Assembly: GCF_003482105.1 (NCBI RefSeq)
Contig: NZ_QULM01000001.1
Coordinates: 682,001-746,000, forward strand
Length of the DNA stretch: 64,000 bases
Direction of reading: 5' to 3'
Source: Coprococcus sp. OM04-5BH
Lineage (GTDB): Bacteria; Bacillota; Clostridia; Lachnospirales; Lachnospiraceae
This document shows, in pieces, positions 26,007 through 34,387 of the stretch (the stretch's first letter is position 1; every line of letters starts with the position of its first letter). The notes beneath the pieces were generated by a model that was not told the DNA's origin, made no database searches, and worked only from the letters and a program-made list of their open reading frames with translations. Both the position numbers and the translations under genes were made by a program.

Positions 26007-27188
26007 ATGGCAGGTAACACAAAGAGAAAGAATAAACGTGGACTTGCTTTTGTGAGTATTTTTCTGTTGCTGATATTAGCAGCGGCAGGTGGAGTTTCCT
26101 CAGATAAGAATAAGGATAATACCACAGGAACCACAGAGGCTGTAGCTACAAGCGAGATCACCACAGAGGCATTTGCAGGGAATGACCGGGATGTGGCAGG
26201 GCGGCCGGCGGATACATTAAGTGGCAAGGATGATAGTTCGGATATTTCCGGTGATGGATCGGGCAGTGATGTTGTGGCCCCAACCACCGAAAGTGACAGA
26301 CCGGCCTTTGTTGCTGTTCCGGCTGATGACAGTGAGGCCTATGCCATTATCAATGACAATATGCCGGGATTTTCCGATGAGGACAAGAAGTCCACGGAAC
26401 CATTTGAAGAGTACAGTGAGCTTGATGAACTTGGAAGATGTGGTGTGGCATATGCAGATATCTGCAAGGAGCTGATGCCTGCAAAAGAGCGTGGAGAGAT
26501 AGGACAGATCAAGCCCAGCGGATGGCATACGGTTAAATACAATGGCATTGTGGATGGGAATTACCTCTACAACAGATGTCATTTGATCGCATACCAGTTG
26601 GCAGGTGAGAATGCAAATGAGAAAAACCTCATAACCGGAACCAGATATCTTAATGTGCAGGGCATGGTGCCATTTGAGGATCAGGTTGTCCAGTATGTGA
26701 AGGACACCGGAAACCATGTGCTTTACAGGGTTACACCTTATTTTGAGGGGGATAATCTTGTGGCAAATGGCGTTCAGATCGAGGCATGGTCGGTTGAGGA
26801 TGAAGGCTCAGGTATATGCTTCAATGTGTTCTGTTATAATGTGCAGCCGGGGATATACATTGATTATGCCACCGGCGACAGCGAGATATCACCTGATTAC
26901 ACAGGAGAAGTGGACAACAGCGGGGATAATTCCGGTTCAGACAGTGGGGATGCCAGTGGTTCATCCCGGGAAAATGCAGATGGAAGGACTTCAGAAAACA
27001 CTGAGGCAATCACGGAGAATAATAGTGGTAACGAGCAGGAGTATATCTTGAATACCAACACTAAGAAGATACACAGACCATCATGTTCCAGCGTGAAGCA
27101 GATGAAGGAGTCAAATAAAAGGAGTTACACAGGTTCTCTTGATGACCTGTTAAATCAGGGCTATGAGCCGTGCAAGAAATGCATGTAA
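26007..27188 (+). CDS. secreted DNA/RNA non-specific endonuclease
   Basis: A 393-residue protein with ribosome site GGAGGAGG. A basic N-terminus and one hydrophobic helix (LAFVSIFLLLILAAAGGVSS) make a signal or membrane anchor, followed by a Thr/Ser/Asp-rich linker. The nuclease core at about 135-290 contains YNRCHLIAYQLAGENANEK, NLITGTRYLNVQGM and PFEDQV, the His/Asn pattern of streptococcal-type DNases. After another Ser-rich linker the C-terminus (ILNTNTKKIHRPSCSSVKQM, then GYEPCKKC) is a short Cys-containing module common on secreted nucleases. It probably degrades extracellular DNA for nutrients or competition. Confidence 0.85.
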   Translation: MAGNTKRKNKRGLAFVSIFLLLILAAAGGVSSDKNKDNTTGTTEAVATSEITTEAFAGNDRDVAGRPADTLSGKDDSSDISGDGSGSDVVAPTTESDRPAFVAVPADDSEAYAIINDNMPGFSDEDKKSTEPFEEYSELDELGRCGVAYADICKELMPAKERGEIGQIKPSGWHTVKYNGIVDGNYLYNRCHLIAYQLAGENANEKNLITGTRYLNVQGMVPFEDQVVQYVKDTGNHVLYRVTPYFEGDNLVANGVQIEAWSVEDEGSGICFNVFCYNVQPGIYIDYATGDSEISPDYTGEVDNSGDNSGSDSGDASGSSRENADGRTSENTEAITENNSGNEQEYILNTNTKKIHRPSCSSVKQMKESNKRSYTGSLDDLLNQGYEPCKKCM

Positions 27189-27217
27189 TTTCTTTTGCAG
27201 TAATAATTAAAAAAGCG

Positions 27218-27246
27218 TTGACATATAATATGCAGTATGATATTAG
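27218..27246 (+). promoter_or_regulatory. promoter of riboswitch-controlled ATPase gene
   Basis: TTGACA (27218-27223), a 17-base spacer and TATTAG (27241-27246) place the transcription start at about 27,253, exactly at the 5' edge of the riboswitch aptamer. Confidence 0.7.
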
Positions 27247-27254
27247 TAGATTAT

Positions 27255-27388
27255 CAAAAAAGGGAGTAGTTGCATACACCTATGGTGTGTGTTCTGGTTT
27301 TCGTCAGGACGTCTGATTGGACAGTGCCTATAGCTGTTATTCAGACCGGGGATCAGATAGCAATAGATCTGTTAAACAAGACTTTTTG
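27255..27388 (+). promoter_or_regulatory. yybP-ykoY (Mn2+) riboswitch
   Basis: The conserved 5' core AAGGGAGTAG (27259-27268) and 3' core TTAAACAAGAC (27372-27382) are present. Pairing of CAAAAA (27255-27260) with TTTTTG (27383-27388) makes P1, and CAGAT/ATCTG precedes the 3' core as in the Lactococcus structure. Known members of this class bind Mn2+ and switch on manganese exporters, including P-type ATPases. Here it lies between a clear promoter and a P-type ATPase gene, and its 3' strand overlaps a terminator. Confidence 0.85.
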
Positions 27389-27425
27389 TGTACATTTATT
27401 GTGCACAAAAGGTCTTGTTTTTTTG
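27375..27425 (+). terminator. riboswitch expression-platform terminator
   Basis: AACAAGACTTTTTGTG (27375-27390) pairs along its full length, with one U-G pair, to CACAAAAGGTCTTGTT (27404-27419), followed by TTTTT. The left arm includes the aptamer's 3' core and P1 strand, so ligand binding and terminator formation exclude each other: Mn2+ should permit read-through to the ATPase gene. Confidence 0.85.
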
Positions 27426-27514
27426 TTATAGCAGTCGTCAAGTGCAACATGCTTGCATGATTGCATTTGACGACTGCTAATCAGCGGATAAAACTCGCAA
27501 AGCGTGTTTTATCG
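27420..27514. repeat. two-hairpin dispersed repeat, copy 2
   Basis: The better preserved copy. AGCAGTCGTCAAGTGCAA pairs with TTGCATTTGACGACTGCT (18 pairs, one G-U) around an inner CATGC/GCATG stem; the second hairpin runs from CAGCGGATAAAAC to GTTTTATCGCTG with a CGC-AAA-GCG tip. It follows the riboswitch terminator without a gap and lies within the leader of the ATPase mRNA. Confidence 0.85.
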
Positions 27515-27557
27515 CTGGGCAATAAGCCGTCAGGCGAGATGACATATATTGCACAGA

Positions 27558-27580
27558 TCGAGTAGGAGGAGCCTACTCGA
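27558..27580. other. hairpin TCGAGTAGG/CCTACTCGA, copy 1
   Basis: A perfect 9-bp stem with loop AGGAG in the ATPase leader, 52 bases before the start codon. The same two arms recur in a terminator at 40609-40632. Here only TTTATAG follows, so termination would be weak. Confidence 0.6.
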
Positions 27581-27631
27581 TTTATAGCAACTGCTTTCTT
27601 AACATAAAAACAAGACGGAAAGGAGAAGTCT

Positions 27632-30241
27632 ATGAAAGAAATTTATCAGCAGACAAAAGGGGAATTATTTAAGGAATATGGGGATCCGGGAGGATTGACC
27701 ACAAGTAGGGCACAGGAGCTGCTTGAGAAATATGGTGAGAACCTGTTAAGGGAGAAGAAAAAGAAAAGTATATTCAGCATATTTCTGGGACAATTTGCCG
27801 ACCTTTTGGTGGTTATTCTTGTGGCGGCAGCAGTGGTGTCCATGTTTTCGGGAAATGTGGAGAGTACTATAGTAATATTTGCAGTTCTTATAATGAATGC
27901 AGTGCTTGGAACCATCCAGTATGTTAAGGCGGAGAAGTCGTTAGCGGCACTTAAGAACCTGTCGGCACCCCACGCCAGAGTCATACGAGACGGAATGAAG
28001 CAGGAGATCCCGGCTTCTGAGGTGGTGCCGGGGGACATATTGCTTCTGGAAGCAGGAGACATGGTGGCGGCAGACGGCAGGATAATAAGCAATCATTCTC
28101 TCCAGGTAAATGAGAGCTCACTGACGGGAGAATCCACAAATGTTGATAAGCTTGAAGGGATTATATCAGAAGAAGTTCCCCTTGGAGACCGGGTAAATAT
28201 GGTGTTTTCAGGAAGCCTTGTCACCTACGGAAGAGCTGAGGTGCTGGTGACTGCTACGGGAATGGCAACGGAGATGGGACGCATAGCATCTCTAATGAAT
28301 GATACAGAGGACAGAAAGACTCCCCTTCAGGTGAGCCTTGATAATTTCAGCAAGAAGCTTGCCATACTTATAATGGTGATCAGTGGAGTAGTATTTGCAC
28401 TGAGGATATGGCAGGGAGAGACCATTCTTTCTTCCCTTATGTTTGCTGTAGCACTGGCTGTGGCGGCAATCCCTGAGGCACTGGGTTCAATAGTGACCAT
28501 TGTTCAGGCTATGGGCACAAGGAAGATGGCTGAGGACAATGCCATAATCAAGGAACTTAAGGCGGTGGAAAGTCTTGGCTGCGTGTCCGTTATCTGCTCG
28601 GATAAGACAGGAACCCTGACCCAGAACAGGATGACTGTGAAGGATGTGTATATTGCCGGACAGTGTATTAAGCCGGAGGAGATAAATGAGGGAACAAGGG
28701 CACACAGATATCTGTTGTATAATGCCATACTTAACAATGATTCCGGTATATGCAGTGGTGAGGATGTGGGAGATCCAACGGAGACCTGCCTGCTCCATAT
28801 GGCAAGAAAAACAGATATTTCTTGTGGAAATCCTGGAGAAAATCCGGAGGAAGACATCAGAAAAATGATCCCCAGACTTGAGGAGCTGCCCTTTGATTCT
28901 GACAGGAAGCTTATGAGCAGCAAGTATGTCATAGAGGGAACACCTACGGTATTTACCAAGGGAGCGGTTGATGTGCTCATTGGCAGAGTGGAGAATATCA
29001 TGGACGGTCAGGAAGTGAGACCGATGACAGATGATGACAGAGAAGCAATAAAGAAACAGAACAGAGCTTTTTCTGAAAATGGCATGAGGGTTCTTGCATT
29101 TGCATATAAGGAATGTAACGAAGATGAGAAGCTGTGCATGGACAGCGAATATGGATACACATTTACAGGGCTTGTGGCAATGATAGATCCTCCAAGGGAT
29201 GAAGCGGTAGAGGCTGTGGCAACTGCTATCGGTGCAGGAATAAAGCCGGTGATGATAACCGGAGACCACAAGGTTACAGCTACTGCCATAGCCAGGCAGA
29301 TAGGTATATATAGAGATGGAGATGTGGCAGTTACCGGACAGGAGCTTAGCAATATGTCGGATGATGAGCTGGATAGTAAGCTTGCCCACATATCTGTATA
29401 TGCCAGGGTGTCTCCGTCAGATAAGATCAGGATAGTTGATGCATGGCAGCGGAAGGGCAAGGTTGTGGCCATGACCGGTGACGGTGTTAATGACGCTCCG
29501 GCTCTAAAGAAAGCTGATATTGGGGTTGCCATGGGAATTACAGGAACCGAGGTATCCAAGGACGCTTCTGCCATGATACTTTCGGATGATAATTTCGCAA
29601 CTATTATAAAGGCAGTGTTAAATGGGCGTAATGTCTACAGGAATATTATGAATGCAATACTTTTCCTGTTATCGGGTAATCTTGCAGCTATATTTGTGGT
29701 GCTGTTCTGTTCAGTTATGGCGTTACCGACACCTTTTGAACCGGTGCATCTGCTGTTTATAAATCTGCTTACGGACTCACTTCCGGCACTTGCCATAGGC
29801 ATGGAACCATCAGACAGAAATCTGCTTAAGAACAAGCCAAGGGATCCTAAAAAGGGAATTTTAAACGGAAGATTTTGCGGAAGGCTGGCTTTGTATGGCA
29901 TTCTTATTGCTATTGCTACACAGACTGCGTTTTATATAGGACGTGGGGAAGCAGCAAGTACAATGGCTTTTGCAACTCTGACTCTTGCAAGGCTGTTCCA
30001 TGGCTTTACATGCAGAGGGGAGAAGTCAATATTCAAGCTCGGATTAAGGAGCAACAAGTGGAGCAACAGGGCATTTGCCGCAGGAGTGGTACTGCTGGCG
30101 GCGGTTATATTAATACCTGCAATGCGTGGGCTTTTTATGGTGACGGGACTTACGGGGACTCAGTTAATGTGGATCGTTGGACTTGCATTTGCCCCTACAT
30201 TGGTTATTCAGATGATACGGGTTATCAGGGAAGCCCGGTAA
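27632..30241 (+). CDS. P-type cation ATPase, probably Mn2+/Ca2+ exporter
   Basis: An 869-residue P2-type ATPase with ribosome site GGAAAGGAG. It has the N-terminal cation-ATPase domain, LTGES in the actuator, the phosphorylation motif DKTGTLT (Asp324), KGAVDVL in the nucleotide-binding domain, MITGDH, TGDGVNDAPALKKADIGVAMG, and about ten helices. The TM4 site reads PEALGS rather than the PEGLP of classical Ca2+ pumps. Control by a Mn2+-sensing riboswitch makes manganese efflux the likely main role, with calcium possible. Transcribed as a single gene as far as can be seen. Confidence 0.88.
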   Translation: MKEIYQQTKGELFKEYGDPGGLTTSRAQELLEKYGENLLREKKKKSIFSIFLGQFADLLVVILVAAAVVSMFSGNVESTIVIFAVLIMNAVLGTIQYVKAEKSLAALKNLSAPHARVIRDGMKQEIPASEVVPGDILLLEAGDMVAADGRIISNHSLQVNESSLTGESTNVDKLEGIISEEVPLGDRVNMVFSGSLVTYGRAEVLVTATGMATEMGRIASLMNDTEDRKTPLQVSLDNFSKKLAILIMVISGVVFALRIWQGETILSSLMFAVALAVAAIPEALGSIVTIVQAMGTRKMAEDNAIIKELKAVESLGCVSVICSDKTGTLTQNRMTVKDVYIAGQCIKPEEINEGTRAHRYLLYNAILNNDSGICSGEDVGDPTETCLLHMARKTDISCGNPGENPEEDIRKMIPRLEELPFDSDRKLMSSKYVIEGTPTVFTKGAVDVLIGRVENIMDGQEVRPMTDDDREAIKKQNRAFSENGMRVLAFAYKECNEDEKLCMDSEYGYTFTGLVAMIDPPRDEAVEAVATAIGAGIKPVMITGDHKVTATAIARQIGIYRDGDVAVTGQELSNMSDDELDSKLAHISVYARVSPSDKIRIVDAWQRKGKVVAMTGDGVNDAPALKKADIGVAMGITGTEVSKDASAMILSDDNFATIIKAVLNGRNVYRNIMNAILFLLSGNLAAIFVVLFCSVMALPTPFEPVHLLFINLLTDSLPALAIGMEPSDRNLLKNKPRDPKKGILNGRFCGRLALYGILIAIATQTAFYIGRGEAASTMAFATLTLARLFHGFTCRGEKSIFKLGLRSNKWSNRAFAAGVVLLAAVILIPAMRGLFMVTGLTGTQLMWIVGLAFAPTLVIQMIRVIREAR

Positions 30242-30339
30242 AATATTCCTGAAAATGGAAATAAAAAAGTTACAAAGTATAAAGTTTATGATAAAATCTA
30301 GAAGCAGGCCGTGATGAGCTGACATTGATAAAGGATTGT

Positions 30340-30364
30340 GTCAGGTTTTATATGAAAACCTGAC
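30340..30364. repeat. 25-base leader hairpin, copy B
   Basis: GTCAGGTTTT and AAAACCTGAC are perfect 10-base complements around ATATG, the best copy of the element also found at 25956 and 49191. It lies 55 bases before the start codon of the following gene. Confidence 0.8.
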
Positions 30365-30419
30365 CTGCAGCGTCAGCCCTTTGCCGAAGGAGAATTGATG
30401 TTCAAAGGAGGTGGACTCT

Positions 30420-30845
30420 ATGGCAGAAAGGTTAAAAAGAAATGCAGTGATAAAGAGTAAGCGATTTTTGTGCGCAATGCTTTCAATGCTTATAATCATT
30501 TCAGGCATATATTTCGGTAATGCAAGAGTAGACAACATGTCTTTAAAAGAGTCCCCTGTAGCTTCAGTTCCGTCTATACATGGAGTAGAGAGCGTGCTTA
30601 CAGACACTGAGGCATGTACCTCCGAAATGCTTGGAATCAGACTTGATCTGTCTGAGCTTACGGTAAAGTATGCCAGAACCGGCAGGAACGATGAGCTTGC
30701 AGATATACTGTGCTTTGTCGGCATTTCTATGGAGCCTGTATCTATATCAGACTATGATTATGTGGATCAGACCACATATGATTGTCATAGTGAAAAGATT
30801 TCTGATTATATTCACAATTCGGACGGGAAGAAACGAATCTCATAA
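30420..30845 (+). CDS. hypothetical exported or membrane-anchored protein
   Basis: A 141-residue protein with a strong ribosome site AAAGGAGGTGG; the ATG at 30420 is preferred over the frame's first start at 30411. A basic N-terminus (MAERLKRNAVIKSKR) and one hydrophobic segment (FLCAMLSMLIIISGIYFG) give a signal anchor, and the remaining 105 residues are polar and mostly acidic with three cysteines (EACTSE, ILCFVG, YDCHSE). No domain recognised. Together with the next small gene it lies between the ATPase and the sulfur amino acid operon. Confidence 0.55.
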   Translation: MAERLKRNAVIKSKRFLCAMLSMLIIISGIYFGNARVDNMSLKESPVASVPSIHGVESVLTDTEACTSEMLGIRLDLSELTVKYARTGRNDELADILCFVGISMEPVSISDYDYVDQTTYDCHSEKISDYIHNSDGKKRIS

Positions 30846-30918
30846 AATTTCCGATTATAACAAGAGCAGTAAATTGAATAGTAATTGATTATGGAGGCAT
30901 ACAGAACCTGTATGTGTG

Positions 30919-30932
30919 TTTCGTATACGAAA
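30919..30932. promoter_or_regulatory. 14-base palindrome TTTCGTATACGAAA
   Basis: A perfect palindrome 29 bases before the start of the 79-residue membrane protein gene. The size suits a dimeric repressor site. No matching copy was noticed elsewhere in the window, so the regulator is unknown. Confidence 0.35.
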
Positions 30933-30961
30933 AATTCTGTATGCTTAATATGGAGGTTTAT

Positions 30962-31201
30962 ATGGGACAGAATATTTTTGTGGGTTTAATGGCAGTGGCA
31001 GCTTTAGTGGCAGGTTTCCTTGGTTGGTGGTTTGAAAGTGGCAGATCTTTAAAGGATGACGATGAAGCGAAGCCGGACACCGAAGATACGGACAAAAAAG
31101 CAGCAACAGCAGCTGATGATAGGAAAAATCCCACAATAATGGACTCGGCAAAAAAGGCGGCAACCGTCATGATTTCAGAAGAAAAAAGTCATTCGTTATA
31201 A
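30962..31201 (+). CDS. small membrane protein
   Basis: A 79-residue protein; ATG 30962 follows TATGGAGGTTTAT, and the longer frame upstream lacks a ribosome site. One N-terminal transmembrane helix (IFVGLMAVAALVAGFLGWWF) precedes a charged Ala/Lys/Asp-rich cytoplasmic or periplasmic tail with repeats of KKAAT. It may be a regulatory or assembly microprotein. No family recognised. Confidence 0.5.
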   Translation: MGQNIFVGLMAVAALVAGFLGWWFESGRSLKDDDEAKPDTEDTDKKAATAADDRKNPTIMDSAKKAATVMISEEKSHSL

Positions 31202-31310
31202 AATAAATTATATAGGGAAAACCTATAACATGTTAAAGAAAAACTGAATTATTCAAAACAGTAACCTACTGATATACTGGGTAAAAAGACAGCTTTGGAG
31301 GTAGATTACT

Positions 31311-32459
31311 ATGGAGAGAGGAATTAACACCCGATGTTTACACTTAGAAGAAACTGAAGGAAAGACAGATAATTACGGAGCACTGACTTTCCCTATATAT
31401 CAGACAGCTACATATGCTCATCCTGCAGTGGGACAGAGCACAGGATATGATTACAGCAGACTTCAGAACCCTACCAGGGAACATCTGGAGAAGGTGGTTG
31501 CAAGCCTTGAAGGCGGTATAGACGCACTGGCACTTTCCACCGGAATAGCTGCCATCACTCTTATGATGGAGCTTTTCAAGCCGGGAGACCATCTTATTGT
31601 TGAGTCGGATCTGTATGGCGGCAGTATAAGATTATTTAACAATGTTTCAGAGAAAAATGGTATAGAATTTTCAAGGGTAGCCTGTTCTAATGAAGATGTG
31701 GAGTCCCATGTCAAGGACAATACAAAGGCTATATACATTGAAACTCCTACAAATCCTATGATGAATGTTACGGATATAGGAGCACTTGCCGGTATAGCTA
31801 AGAAGCATGGATTGTTACTTATAGTAGATAACACATTCCTCTCTCCTTATTTTCAAAATCCTCTTAAGCTGGGAGCAGATATCGTTATCCATAGCGGTAC
31901 GAAATATCTGGGAGGGCACAATGATACCCTTGCGGGCTTTATAGTGACAAATAATGAGGAAATAAGCGAGAAGCTGAGATTTCTCATTAAGACCACGGGA
32001 GCGGGGCTGTCACCATTTGACAGCTTCTTACTTGAAAGGGGCATAAAGACCTTAGGAATAAGAATGGAAAGAGCCCAGGAGAATGCATTTGCCCTGGCAG
32101 AATGGCTGAAGAAGCAGGATGTTGTAACCAAGGTCATATATCCGGGACTTCCGGAGCATCCGGGGCATGAGATCATGAAGAAGCAGGCGAGAGGCTTCGG
32201 TGCAATGATAACCTTTGATCTTGATACAAAGGAGCATGCCATTGCTTTACTTGAGAAGGTGCGTATGATAAAATTCGCCGAGAGTCTTGGAGGAGTGGAG
32301 ACCCTTATCACATATCCTACCACCCAGACCCACGCAGATGTGCCTGTGGAGATCAGAGAAAAAAACGGTATTACAGACAGCACCCTCAGACTTTCAGTGG
32401 GAATCGAAGACAGCAAGGATCTTATAGCAGAGCTTGAAGTAGTGTTTAAGTGCATTTAA
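31311..32459 (+). CDS. cystathionine gamma-synthase/lyase-type PLP enzyme
   Basis: A 382-residue Cys/Met-metabolism PLP enzyme with ribosome site TTTGGAGGTAG. The signatures are YDYSRLQNPTREHLEKVVASLEGG, ETPTNPMMNV, IVDNTFLSPYFQNPL and IHSGTKYLGGHNDTLAG with the PLP Lys, plus a C-terminal SVGIEDSKDLIAEL. Sequence alone does not separate gamma-synthase from gamma-lyase activity. A MalY-type beta-lyase follows 92 bases on, so the pair could carry transsulfuration to homocysteine or degrade sulfur amino acids with H2S release. Confidence 0.83.
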   Translation: MERGINTRCLHLEETEGKTDNYGALTFPIYQTATYAHPAVGQSTGYDYSRLQNPTREHLEKVVASLEGGIDALALSTGIAAITLMMELFKPGDHLIVESDLYGGSIRLFNNVSEKNGIEFSRVACSNEDVESHVKDNTKAIYIETPTNPMMNVTDIGALAGIAKKHGLLLIVDNTFLSPYFQNPLKLGADIVIHSGTKYLGGHNDTLAGFIVTNNEEISEKLRFLIKTTGAGLSPFDSFLLERGIKTLGIRMERAQENAFALAEWLKKQDVVTKVIYPGLPEHPGHEIMKKQARGFGAMITFDLDTKEHAIALLEKVRMIKFAESLGGVETLITYPTTQTHADVPVEIREKNGITDSTLRLSVGIEDSKDLIAELEVVFKCI

Positions 32460-32551
32460 GCTAGGCATAAAAGGTCTAAGGATTGTGCAGGTGATTGGTT
32501 GTCATTTGCCACTGATATCAAATGTCCGGCACCGAGGAGGAGAAAATAATG

Positions 32552-33730
32552 GCTGAGAGAAATCTTGATTTTGATAAAGTTATAAACAGAAAAAATACAG
32601 ACTGCCTTAAGTATGACTTTGCAGTGAAACGCGGCATGCCTGCGGATGTACTTCCGTTGTGGGTTGCTGACATGGATTTTAAGACCTCATCCTATATAGA
32701 GGACGCGGTGATAGAGAGAACAAAACATGGAATATTCGGCTACAGCGAGGTAGGCGAGGATTATTTCAATGCAGTTAAGAACTGGATGAAGAAACATCAC
32801 AACTGGGATGTGGATGAGAAATGGCTGGTGAAGACGCCGGGTGTGGTGTTTGCCCTGGCAATGTCGGTTAAGGCATATACAGAACCGGGGGACAGCGTGC
32901 TTATCCAGCTTCCGGTTTATTATCCATTTTCAGAGGTTATCAGGGACAACGGAAGAAAGGTAGTCAGCAATGACCTGGTACTTTCGGAGGATGGCAGATA
33001 TCATATTGATTTTGATGATTTTGAGAAGAAGATAGTTGAAAATAATATAAAGCTTTTCTTTCTGTGTAATCCCCACAATCCTGTGGGAAGAGTGTGGACT
33101 CTTGAGGAGCTTAAGCGTATAGGCAATATATGTCTGGAGCATGGCGTAACTGTTGTCAGTGATGAAATCCATAACGATTTCATATTGAAGGGTGAACATC
33201 ATGTGTTTGCAGGGATTGATGAGAGATTTGCTGATATATCCGTAACATGTACATCAGCCAGCAAGACCTTCAATATTGCCAGCATGATGATATCCAATAT
33301 ATTCATACCAAGCGAAGCTCTAAGAAGAAAGTTCAGAAGACAGCTTGATGCGGCAGGCGTAAGCCAGCTTGGTATCCTGGGACTTGAGGCAACCAGGGCT
33401 GCCTATGAGCACGGCGAGGAGTGGTATCAGGCAATGCTTTCCTATGTGAAGGCAAATGTAGAATTTGCCCGGGAATATATCAGGGATAACCTTAAGAATG
33501 TCAAGCTTATGGATATTGAGGGAACATACCTTATCTGGCTGGATTTCAGAGAGACCGGGCTTACGGCTAAGGAGCTGGATGACCTCATCATAAATAAGGC
33601 GAAATTATGGTTAGACAGCGGCAGGATATTCGGCAAGGTGGGCGAGGGATTCCAGAGAATAAATGTGGCATGCCCAAGAACCACATTGAAAGAAGCCCTT
33701 GATCGTATTAAAATAAGCCTTGAAGGTTAA
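32552..33730 (+). CDS. MalY/PatB-type cystathionine beta-lyase
   Basis: A 392-residue class I/II aminotransferase-fold enzyme. ATG 32552 behind GAGGAGGAG is preferred to the upstream ATG at 32522. The N-terminus FDKVINRKNTDCLKYD, then LPLWVADMDF is typical of PatB; further motifs are CNPHNPVGRVWTLEEL, VSDEIHNDF, SASKTFNIASM (PLP Lys) and GFQRINVACPR. It should cleave cystathionine or cysteine to pyruvate, ammonia and a thiol. It is the second gene of a four-gene run with gaps of 92, 24 and 30 bases. Confidence 0.85.
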   Translation, partial: AERNLDFDKVINRKNTDCLKYDFAVKRGMPADVLPLWVADMDFKTSSYIEDAVIERTKHGIFGYSEVGEDYFNAVKNWMKKHHNWDVDEKWLVKTPGVVFALAMSVKAYTEPGDSVLIQLPVYYPFSEVIRDNGRKVVSNDLVLSEDGRYHIDFDDFEKKIVENNIKLFFLCNPHNPVGRVWTLEELKRIGNICLEHGVTVVSDEIHNDFILKGEHHVFAGIDERFADISVTCTSASKTFNIASMMISNIFIPSEALRRKFRRQLDAAGVSQLGILGLEATRAAYEHGEEWYQAMLSYVKANVEFAREYIRDNLKNVKLMDIEGTYLIWLDFRETGLTAKELDDLIINKAKLWLDSGRIFGKVGEGFQRINVACPRTTLKEALDRIKISLEG

Positions 33731-33754
33731 GGCTTTAAGCAGGAGGAAGAAGTA

Positions 33755-34357
33755 ATGAGTCACATTTCAAGAGAAGAAGCCTTTGAGCTTTTAAAGAAGT
33801 ATAATAAGGATCATTTTCATATACAGCATGCTCTTACAGTTGAGGCTGTTATGAAGTGGTATGCAAATGAACTGGGTTATGGTGATGAGGCAGAATACTG
33901 GGGAATAGTCGGTCTTCTGCATGATATTGATTTTGAACTGTATCCTGAGGAGCACTGCCTTAAGGCACCGGAGCTGTTAAGGGAAGCCGGTGTGGGCGAG
34001 GACATTATACACGGAGTTGTGGCCCACGGATATGGTATAACCATCGGTTGCGGAGTGACACTTGATGTGGCATCGGAGCATGAGATGGAGAAGGTGTTAT
34101 TCGCCGCGGATGAGCTTACAGGACTTATCTGGGCAGCGGCACTTATGAGGCCTTCAAAGAGTACGAAGGACATGGAGCTAAAGTCACTTAAGAAAAAATA
34201 CAAGAGTAAGGGATTCGCCGCAGGATGTTCCCGGGAGGTTATCGAGCGTGGAGCCGAACAGCTTGGCTGGGAGCTGGAGAAATTATTAACTCTTACACTT
34301 AAGGCTATGGCTGAGTCCGAGGACGAAATTGTTGCAGAAATGGAACACGTAGAATAA
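33755..34357 (+). CDS. HD-domain hydrolase
   Basis: A 200-residue HD-superfamily protein with ribosome site AGGAGGAAG. Metal-binding residues are visible in FHIQHALTVEAVMKWYA, GLLHDIDFELYPEEHC (the HD pair), and HGVVAHGYG. This group (HDIG-type, annotated as hydrolase) is widespread in Firmicutes, and its substrate is not known. It follows the beta-lyase by 24 bases and is probably cotranscribed, but no pathway link is evident. Confidence 0.75.
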   Translation: MSHISREEAFELLKKYNKDHFHIQHALTVEAVMKWYANELGYGDEAEYWGIVGLLHDIDFELYPEEHCLKAPELLREAGVGEDIIHGVVAHGYGITIGCGVTLDVASEHEMEKVLFAADELTGLIWAAALMRPSKSTKDMELKSLKKKYKSKGFAAGCSREVIERGAEQLGWELEKLLTLTLKAMAESEDEIVAEMEHVE

Positions 34358-34387
34358 AAATATTATTGAGTTCAGGAGGAAGTGCGT

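Noticed and set aside
28487..29574. Long minus-strand open frames of 300 and 188 codons opposite the P-type ATPase gene
   Set aside because: They are antisense shadows of a strongly coding gene with clear ATPase motifs; no ribosome sites or protein features support them.
31853..32455. A 200-codon minus-strand frame opposite the Cys/Met PLP enzyme gene
   Set aside because: Antisense shadow caused by codon bias of the real gene; the composition is Ser/Leu-rich without domain features.
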